Below, in pieces: positions 56,490 through 64,000 of a stretch of 64,000 bases of DNA (position 1 is the first letter of the stretch; each line of letters starts with the position of its first letter). Where the stretch lies: positions 42,421,810-42,485,809 of the forward strand of contig CM037593.1 of the NCBI GenBank assembly GCA_021018995.1, given 5' to 3'. Position numbers and translations under genes: made by a program. The notes below the pieces were generated by a model that saw only the letters and a list, made by a program, of their open reading frames with translations, did not search any database and was not told where the DNA came from. Source of the stretch: Chloranthus sessilifolius (taxonomy: Eukaryota > Streptophyta > Magnoliopsida > Chloranthales > Chloranthaceae).

Positions 56490-58090
56490 TGATTCAAACG
56501 ATCAAAGCTGTTCCATGTATCGAGAAGTCGCCCATGAAGACTTCCAAGAATCGTCGACCATATCCGAAAAAATACTCGGATACATCTTCAAAGCGGCATT
56601 AAACGGCATTCGGTGAGGAGAAAGTACCAAAAGGACATGTGAAAGTGGTCTTTTCCTGATCCTCCGGTGCAATGACTATTTGGTTATACCCGGAATAGCC
56701 ATCGAGAAAGCAATAGTACTCATGCCCGGCCAATCTTTCTAACATCTGATCGATAAACGGAAGTGGAAAGTGATCTTTTCTCGTCATCAAATTTAACTTC
56801 CGATAATCAATGCACACTCTCCACCCTGTTTGAATTTTTGTAGGGACCAGTATGTTTTCTTCATTCTTAACCACTGTGATTCCCGATTTCTTAGGGACCA
56901 CTTGTGTGGGGCTGACCCATTTACTGTCCGAGATGGGGTATATGATTCCAGCATCTAAAAGTTTGATTACCTCATTTCGGACCACATCTTGCATTATAGG
57001 GTTCAGTCTCCTCTGTGGTTCCCTAGAAGGCTTAGCATTGTCTTCCAAATGGATTCGGTGCATACACACCGTTGGACTAATGCCTTTGATATCTTTTATC
57101 GACCAACCGAGGGCACTTTTGTGCTCTTTGAGTACATTCATGAGTTGGCCTTGCTGATTCGCATCCAGTGTTGATGATATGATAACAGGTTGAGTTTCAT
57201 TCTCCCCCAGGTAGGCATACTTGAGATTTTCCGGAAGAGGTTTAAGTTCTAAGGACACTTTCTCCTCCTCTTTCGGCTTTTCCTTGATTAATTCAATTTG
57301 AGTTCCACACTCTATTTCCTGTTCTTCACCTAGACGTGGTGTGGAATCCAACATGTGATTTACTTCTTGGATTAGGTGATCCACATCGAAATTTTCTCCA
57401 AAATGCGCAAGACAAGCTGCTAGAGGATCGTCAGATTCAGATGCATTAAATATTTCCTCTACAATTTCATCGAGTATGCATGCTTGTGCATGTTCGTCAT
57501 CCTCCATGGGCTGCTTGGCAATATTAAAAATGTTGAGTTCCACTGTCATATTCCCGAATGACAGATTCATGATCCCATTTCGACAATTGATCAGCGCATT
57601 GGAGGTTGCTAGGAATGGTCTTCCTAGAATCACTGGAATATTATTCTTCAAATTTGATGTTGGTTCAGTGTCTAGAACAACAAAATCTACAGGAAAGTAG
57701 AAAGAATCCACCTTGATGAGGACATCTTCTACAATTCCTCGAGGGATCTTTACGGACCGATCAGCTAACTGAAGGGTCATCGCAGTGGTCTTAAGTTCTC
57801 CCAATTCGAGCTCCTTATACACAGAATAAGGCAACAAGTTGACACTTGCTCCTAAGTCCAAAAGGGCCTGATCAATACGGTTATCGCCGATAATGATCGA
57901 GATTGTAGGACAACCTGGGTCTTTGTATTTGATTGGGAGCTTTGCTTGCAACACTGAACTAACCAGCTCGGCTAAGAAAGCCTTTTTCGGAATATTGGTC
58001 TTTCTTTTGATTGTGACCAATTCCTTCAAAAATTTAGCATAAGCAGGTACTTGACGGATGGCATCCGAAGGAATATTAATTTTAATTGCT
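56490..58090 (-). pseudogene. Element G protease and RT N-terminus
   Basis: 476 open codons at 56599-58029: GCPTISIIIGDNRIDQALLD, then LGASVNLLP (the D-L-G-A protease site of this group), FVVLDTEPTSN and ILGRPFLATSNALINC; RT with CMHRIHLEDNAKPSREPQRR, GWRVCIDYRKLNLMTRKDHF, FLDGYSGYNQIVIAPEDQEK and TTFTCPFGTF. Downstream (56490-56600) the frame is broken by small deletions, and the catalytic box reads VFMGDFSIHG instead of M-D-D. Confidence 0.88.
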
Positions 58091-59986
58091 TGAAAATCTC
58101 ATTTATTCCTTCCACATCGCGATTTCTCAGTGGTGCCATCAATCTTTGCGGGTACGGTGCTTTCGGAACTAGACTTTTCTTCTGTTCACTCTTGTCATCT
58201 GATATTTCTTTTGCTTGTACTTTGTCATCAATTTCTTCTCTCTTCAGATTTCTTCTCTCCATCAGACTCTTCCTCCTCCTCTGGCAACACTACTTTGTTA
58301 TCGACCTGCTTTCCAGATCTCAACGTTGTGATCGCTCGAATTTGTTGTTGATTCTCCTCTTGTGTTGAAGTTGATGTTTGTTCAACAACCATTTGGCCCC
58401 TTGGGTTAGGAACAGGTTGGCTTGGAAACGAACCTTTTTCTCTCTCACAGAGAAAGGATGCCAATTGCCCAATTTGGGTCTCTATTTTAGAGATTGAGGT
58501 GAGAATGGATGAGTTTCATCATCTCCTCGAGAAGGGGTTTGTGTATGAGGACGTTGGTGATTTCTGGGGTTGTTAAATCCAGGTGGTGGAAATGTCGGCA
58601 CAAAATTTTGTTGTGGTTGGTTTTGATAACCTCCCATTGGCTGCGTAAACTGAAAATTCTGGTTCATTTGCCGTGGCTGCCCAACCTGATTTTGATTGTA
58701 TTGAAATTGATTCGGGTTATTGAACCCTTGCTGCTGAAATTGCCCTTGACCGTAGTTCTGCTGCGGTCCTTGATTGAAATTTTGTTGGGGATAAAAGTTC
58801 GTCCCTCGCTTTCTGGGCTGCATTCTTTGATTATCTTGTTTCCATGAGAAATTTGGGTGGTATCTCCAGCTATTTGGGTTATTCTCATTGAAAACGTTTC
58901 CTTGATTCCGCCCATAATTATTCACAACATTTAACTGTTCAGATGTGTCTTCATGATAGTTCTGCATTGAAGGACAATCATCTGCCATATGCATTGGACT
59001 TGCACAAATTGAACATGGCTCAGGTTGTGTATTGACCATATGCACATTCTTCTTTACTTTCAATTCCTCCACTTGTTGAGTGAGGAAATCAAGTTTAGCC
59101 ATCAGATCTGGGGAATCCTTTACTACATATAGTCCTCCTTTCTTGGTTGAACTCCTGGCTTGATCACGGGCTTTGACTGCTTGTTCCCGAGTCTTTGTGA
59201 AATCCCAGTGCTGAGAATCCTCAGCTAGCTTTTCTAAGAAAGCATAAGATTCGGTTTCTTTAAGGCTTAGGAATCCTCCGCCATTCATTGACTCCACCAG
59301 ATGTCTATTTGGTTGATTTAGTCCATTGTAGAAACACTGGACCAGTCTCCACTTTGAGTATCCATGGTGCGGGCATTTGAGTAAGAGATCCATGAATCTA
59401 TCCCAAGCTTCATATAATCTCTCATCTTCCTCTTGCGTGAAATCCGTGATTTCACGTCTATGACATTCGTCTTCGCCATAGGGAAGAACTTTGACAAAAA
59501 CTTTTTGACCATCTGATCCCAGGTGGTTATGGATCCCGATGGTAGAGAATTTAACCATGCTTTTGCTTTATCCTTTATAGAGAAAGGAAATAAGCGCAGC
59601 CTAACAGATTCTTCGCTGAAATTTTGGTAAACAGATGAGCAGACTTCGACGAAGTCTTTAACATGCTGGTATGGATCTTCTCGCCCATGCCATGAAAGAT
59701 TGGAAGGATTTGGATGACATTTGTCGAATTTCAAACCGCCACTGTGTGGCGGGTATACAATGCATGATGGGGTATTTGTAGTTATCGGAGAAAACAGTTC
59801 TCTCAATGTTGGTTCTTCCTCTTGTTCGAGTTGCCCATTCATGTTGTCAGTCATATTGACTTCAGTGGATGATTCACTTAAAAATTTCTGCCTTGATCTA
59901 GCGTCCTTACGATTTGACCGACAGGCACGTTCGATCTCAGAATTTAACGGTTCTAAATTTCTTTCTTTAGAAGACCTAGTGTGCAT
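58026..59986 (-). pseudogene. Element G Gag
   Basis: ATG at 59984-59986 (MHTRSSKERNLEPLNSEIER). The capsid part has LKFDKCHPNPSNLSWHGRED, FPFSIKDKAKAWLNSLPSGS and WDQMVKKFLSKFFPMAKTN. One missing base near 59462 shifts the frame, which then continues REITDFTQEEDERLYEAWDR in the second frame. The knuckle-like CSICASPMHMADDCPS is at about 58975-59020. A long Gln/Asn-rich tail (58500-58900) follows. Further single-base shifts are near 58485, 58250 and 58085. Apart from these it is well preserved. Confidence 0.87.
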
Positions 59987-60131
59987 GCAAATAATGCACA
60001 GAGTGGAGGTTTCAGGCAGAAAAACCTCAACAATTTTTTTTTTTTTACTAAAAATCGATTGATCGAGTCACACTCGATCAATCGAGGCCAAATCGATGCA
60101 TCGACAATAGGGGTCGATGCATCGACTCCAA

Positions 60132-60162
<31 letters not shown>

Positions 60163-60374
60163 AATTAAAATTTTTAAATTTGAAATTTTTGAATTTTTTA
60201 TTTTTTTTATTTTTTTTATTTTTTTTAATTTTTATTTTTTTTAAATTAAAATTTTTAAATTTGAAATTTTCGAATTTTTTTTTTTTTTTTTTTAATTAAG
60301 CAGAAATACTATTTTAATCCTCGAAAATTCCTAAAATTTACTGTCTACCAAAAATTCAGATTTTCTCAATTTGA
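59987..60374 (-). repeat. Element G leader, low-complexity
   Basis: Between PBS and gag. It contains TCGATGCATCGA and ACTCGATCAATCGAG palindromes (60050-60130) and an A/T-only stretch (about 60130-60300) with a tandem copy of AAATTTTTAAATTTGAAATT. Confidence 0.7.
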
Positions 60375-60392
60375 TCCCCGGCAACGGCGCCA
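60375..60392 (-). other. Element G primer-binding site (tRNA-Asp type)
   Basis: Minus strand TGGCGCCGTTGCCGGGGA, six bases from the 5' LTR. This PBS is usual in Athila-type elements. Confidence 0.92.
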
Positions 60393-60398
60393 AAAACT

Positions 60399-62177
60399 TG
60401 ATGTGATATTTTAATGTATGTTTTACTCGCAAGTGCACGAATCGGTTTGTATATAGTGGGTGCGGAGTACGAGATCGTTCCCACGAGGATTAATTTTGAA
60501 ATACCTAAAAGAGACAAGCAATTCTAGAAATCTATTAAGATCTAACAGTATTCTACCAGTTTTATGATTTAAGTGGTTGATGGTAATTAATGACTACAAA
60601 CTAAAATTCAATTGATGATTCACAAATAAAAGTGAAGATGATGATAAAGATGAAGATACTAAATCCTCCCATCTTTGGTCCGTTCTTCCTATAATATAAA
60701 TCTAAGGATTAAATTATGAGATATTTCATTAGTAACAAACATCTTTTATGGAAGATCAATGGTCAACACACTAATAGGTTCCATGTTGCATCCCTGCAAT
60801 TAGGACTTAGATGATTTTCATATATAGATCTGGGATCAAGGGCACGGCTAGGCACACATGATCTCAGGTTCAAATAAAAATCATCCCCAAGGTGGGTGAA
60901 AATTCCAACAAGAATACCACTTACAAATCTGAAATCAAGGGCATGGCTCGGCACACTTTATTCAGATTAGGGATTATTTAAGATAAAATTACCATTACAG
61001 AACCAAGATCCAGGGCATGGCTCGGCACACTCGATCCCAGAACATAATCGTAATTAGATCCACACAATGAAAACACAAAGACCATAACAATGATAGGGTA
61101 AAATTACCGTCACAGATCTGAGATCCCGGGCATGGCTCGGCACACGCGATCCCGGTTAGTGGCAGGGATTTCATCCATTCATGATAACACAACAACCATA
61201 AAATTAAAATCTCATGTTTTAATCCTAAATTTATTATTAAAAGTACATCCCTCGGATGGGAATCATTAGATCCCCATCCCTATAAATTTAGTCACACATA
61301 TTGTAAGTAAATGACATAAATAAATAAAGACGAGAAAATAACATTAATTAAAATTACCTCAAACTTCAAAATAAATTACGTTGATCCACACGGATGATAA
61401 TCTTCAGAAACGAAATAAATGCAGGAAATAACCTATGAACAAAATTTATAAACTGAAGGAATGAGTACTGAAAAATTAAAGGGAACAAAGCTCTCAAAAA
61501 GAAATAATAAAACTTCCCTATTTCTAGGTCTAACTATGAAAAACAATGGCTAAAAACTAAGAACACTAAAAACTAAAACTCTTTAAAAAAAAACTCTAAT
61601 TCTAATCTCCTCTTCCCCGAAGTGTTTGAGTCACTTAAATAGACCCGTCGTGCGGAGGTCTCCTAAGCCTACTTTTCCGGGTCGATTAATCGACCAATGG
61701 ATGTCGATGCATCGAGCCGACCAAGAGTCCCAAAAAATAGACTTTTAGTATCAGATTCGTGTCAAACTTAAACTCTGGCTCGATTAATCGACCCCAGAAA
61801 TCCGTGAAATTCAGCACTTCTTGTGGTTCAGACACTGCTTCGGTATTTCGGCCATAACTTTCTGTCCCAAACTCAGATGGAGACGATTCTTGCGCCGTTG
61901 GAAAGCTGACGAAAAGATCTACAACTTTCATGTTTTGACAATTTCGTAATTCGGCCGTATTGAAGGTCCACAGTTAGCTGCAAGTCGCACCAAGTTCTTG
62001 ATTACCCGAAGTTGCAGTGTTTTGGCATTATATTCAGAATTCTTGTACTGTTTTCTATACTTGGCTTGTATTTACCTGAAACACTTCAAATCTAATCAAT
62101 CTCATCAGATAGCCTTTATCAGATAGCTAAATATAGGTATTTAGGGGCGAAATATCCTCATTTTTCAGTACTCATCA
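60399..62177 (-). repeat. Element G 5' LTR
   Basis: 1779 bp, paired with 41592-43345. It carries an extra segment of about 30 bp near 61722-61752 (AAGAGTCCCAAAAAATAGAC...). Confidence 0.93.
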
Positions 62178-62567
62178 GAAATCTAGGGCTTCTCGAGCTT
62201 GGTTTCACAGAGGGTTTCAAGCAATGGTTGGCAAGCAGAGGTTTTCAAAGCAAGGAGAAAGGTATTAGGTATTCCTGACCTACCTTCTCCTATAATTTGC
62301 AAATGGATCTATCCCAGATATTTCCATTTCTTAAACATTCACTCCGGTGTTGAGCGCACACACACAACACATTTAGATGACATTCTACCCAGGTCTAAAT
62401 CGGATCTCGGATTCGTGTCGCAAGTGATTTATCACTTCGCACGCTCACAAATTAAAAGTATTGGTATTAATACTCTTATTTTTAAAATTTTAAATTTGTC
62501 TTGATTTTTGTGTCGGGCACAGATACCAAAGCAGTCATAAGGTTCTCAGAATTTTAGGGTCGTCACA
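62178..62567 (-). repeat. Element C 3' LTR, right piece
   Basis: Continues the LTR interrupted at 41591 (AAATCTAGGGCTTCTC...) and ends CGTCACA. It corresponds to about 2635-3029 of the A LTR. Confidence 0.9.
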
Positions 62568-62827
62568 TTCTCCCCCCCTTAGGAATTTTCATCCTCGAAA
62601 ATGTCAGGGAGTCTCAGATACATACACAGTGACGCAAACCACGACACATACACTCTATTTAATCAGGCAAGCCAGAGGTATTAAATTGACATCATGCAGA
62701 ACTTGCAAAATAGATATTGTGTCAACAGGTAGAATAGGCACAACAGAATTCATGCAGTAATAATGATGCATGCAAAGTATAATTGAATATGGAAAACAGA
62801 GTTATAGATATACAGATATAATGATTA
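62568..62827 (-). other. Element C PPT and 3' untranslated spacer
   Basis: Minus strand AAGGGGGGGAGAA abuts the LTR. The remaining 240 bp match 3046-3280 of element A and contain no gene. Confidence 0.7.
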
Positions 62828-64000
62828 TTAAAAAGAGAAGATAATAGCATAGTAATCACCTGCTAGTGGAGCGGATGATGAACCTGACTCCGTAGGTACA
62901 TCTGGTCTGCTCGATCTGGGTGGCTCAGTGCGATAGTCGTGTGGGTCCACAACATGCTGGTGGGCATGAGCTAACATCATTGTAGAAGTGGTAGCATACG
63001 AGTGCTGCATAACTAGCTCGAGCATGCTCTCATGATAATCCAATCGTTGATGCACCTGAAGATGAAATTCCTCCATCTTGTCTAGCCGCTCGTGAATTCT
63101 CTTATTGTTTTCATTCATCACGGTGAGTAGGGTTTCGAGAGTAAGGGCGGAAGGCTCGGGTCTGCGTGAAGTAGATGCTTGTGTAGGCCGGTGCAATGGA
63201 ATGGGGGCAGGTCTAGCAGGTGCCTGGGGCTGAGGCAGACGGTCAGGTTGTGTCTCCCCCGCATCAGGAGCTCTCTCAGCAGCCTCTGCTCCCACCTCCA
63301 CAGGAGGAACCTCCTCCTCTTCTGGCAATCGTTTGACCAATAGATTGCAGCTTTTGGTCCAATCCTTTAGCAGAAAGACCTTGACGTTGTCATTTTTTCT
63401 TGGCTCACCAGGAGCCATGCTGTACGCTTCAAGCACAGAATTATATTGCTCTACCATGCGCGTGATTAGACGTGCATAAGGCATCTCTCCCTTAGGCTTG
63501 GCCTTCCTTGTCAACCGATCGAAGACATCAAGCATGCCATCAATGGAAATATTGGCATAGGAGAACCAACGGTTCTTAAAGGCGGAGAATAGAAACTGCT
63601 GTACGATGCCCGTACGCTCTGACCGATGTAGAAATGGGTAAACAGCACACTTGACATAGGTGTCAAGCATCCATAGATTATTGGGTAACTAGGCCCTCTT
63701 GATCGATTGGCCCGATCCATGAAGCCCATGTGTCATTTTAGCGATGACATCCTCAAAGGGCACCTCCTTGATGTAAGGAGTTGCCAAACTACACATCTCA
63801 ATGTACCCGAATGGGCATTGCATGGTGGCGACAACGTAAAATTGGTTGAAATGATATTCCAACCCATTGATTGTGGTAACCATTTGATGGCGGCTACCCC
63901 CACGTCGAAGGTGTTGGTAAAAGAGACATATTATGCGTGGGCAATAATAGTCATGGAAGGTTTTTAACATGGGCTTAAGCCCTAGTATCCCAACGTACCC
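62828..64000 (-). pseudogene. Extra ORF of element C, 5' end beyond the window
   Basis: One frame from the window edge (GYVGILGLKPMLKTFHDYYC) to the stop at 62828, with a single internal TAG at 63689-63691 where element A has CAG (Gln). It contains RHQMVTTINGLEYHFNQFYV, KEVPFEDVIAKMTHGLHGSG, IDGMLDVFDRLTRKAKPKGE, a Pro-rich linker, and the helical tail LTLETLLTVMNENNKRIHER continuing to MLELVMQHSYATTSTMMLAH. About 80% identical to the A copy over the compared 94 residues. The function is unknown; the intact tail shows that the A copy extends past its own stops. Confidence 0.75.

Larger units (their letters stand above)
41592..62177 (-). mobile_element. Ty3/gypsy Athila-like element G, nested in the LTR of C
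   Basis: LTRs 41592-43345 and 60399-62177 (TGATG...CATCA) are flanked by a perfect GAAAT duplication. A tRNA-Asp-type PBS abuts the right LTR and a PPT abuts the left. Without element H it is about 11.6 kb. Gag starts MHTRSS and pol carries Athila-type blocks. The LTRs differ at roughly 1% of sites by eye plus one insertion of about 30 bp, so the insertion is young; at a commonly used plant rate of 1.3e-8 per site per year this is a few hundred thousand years (rough inference). Frameshifts, a mutated RT site and element H disable it. Confidence 0.92.
39172..64000 (-). mobile_element. Tekay-like chromovirus C (same family as A), 3' part, split by G
   Basis: The 3' LTR starts TGTGACAGC at 39172 and, after removing element G and one GAAAT copy, ends CGTCACA at 62567, about 2805 bp. 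A PPT and the extra ORF follow exactly as in element A. The pol and gag region and 5' LTR lie beyond the right edge. Confidence 0.9.

Noticed and set aside
60117-60299. Frames rich in Phe and Leu in the G leader
   Set aside because: Product of an A/T-only low-complexity tract.

Overview
The window is repeat DNA from a flowering-plant nuclear genome. Supporting signs are Tekay/Del-type chromoviruses with long LTRs, an Athila-type Ty3/gypsy pair, Ty1/copia elements, primer-binding sites matching plant initiator-Met and Asp tRNAs, AAACCCTA-type leaders and AT-rich intron-like sequence. I found no convincing host gene, tRNA, rRNA or CRISPR array. Almost every base belongs to nested LTR retrotransposons, all inactivated by stops, frameshifts or deletions. 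The species cannot be told from the sequence.

Left nest (1-24367). An old + strand Ty1/copia relic (E) is split by three later insertions. These are a Tekay-like chromovirus A (252-13010, minus) inside gag, a copia element D (13821-20737, minus) at the gag/protease boundary, and a short non-autonomous LTR element F (21162-23455, minus) near the GAG-pre-integrase region. The E reading frame resumes exactly across A and D once the element and one target duplication are removed. Then comes about 0.9 kb of degenerate repeats.

Middle (24368-39171). A second Tekay-like chromovirus B (24368-37346, minus, LTRs 3.75 kb) is followed by about 1.8 kb of AT-rich sequence without a recognised gene.

Right nest (39172-64000). 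Element C belongs to the same family as A (minus, runs off the right edge). Its 3' LTR is split by an Athila-like element G (41592-62177, minus, perfect GAAAT target duplication). G's integrase is split in turn by a related + strand element H (46069-55003, perfect GGGTG duplication).

How the parts fit. A and B read (on the minus strand) 5' LTR, PBS, gag, protease, RT, RNase H, integrase, chromodomain, PPT, 3' LTR. Three things go beyond this textbook plan. (1) In both A and B a short AT-rich GT...AG segment sits at the same Gly codon between the Gag zinc knuckles and the protease. Removing it would fuse Gag to Pol, while leaving it in gives a stop within a few codons. (2) The A/C family carries an extra sense ORF of about 490 codons between the chromodomain and the 3' LTR, in the position of a retroviral env. 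(3) The LTRs carry splice-like donor and acceptor sites, a conserved acidic ORF shared between the two families, and dense arrays of short palindromes. Together these suggest, as inference only, a splicing-based expression strategy that RNA data could test.
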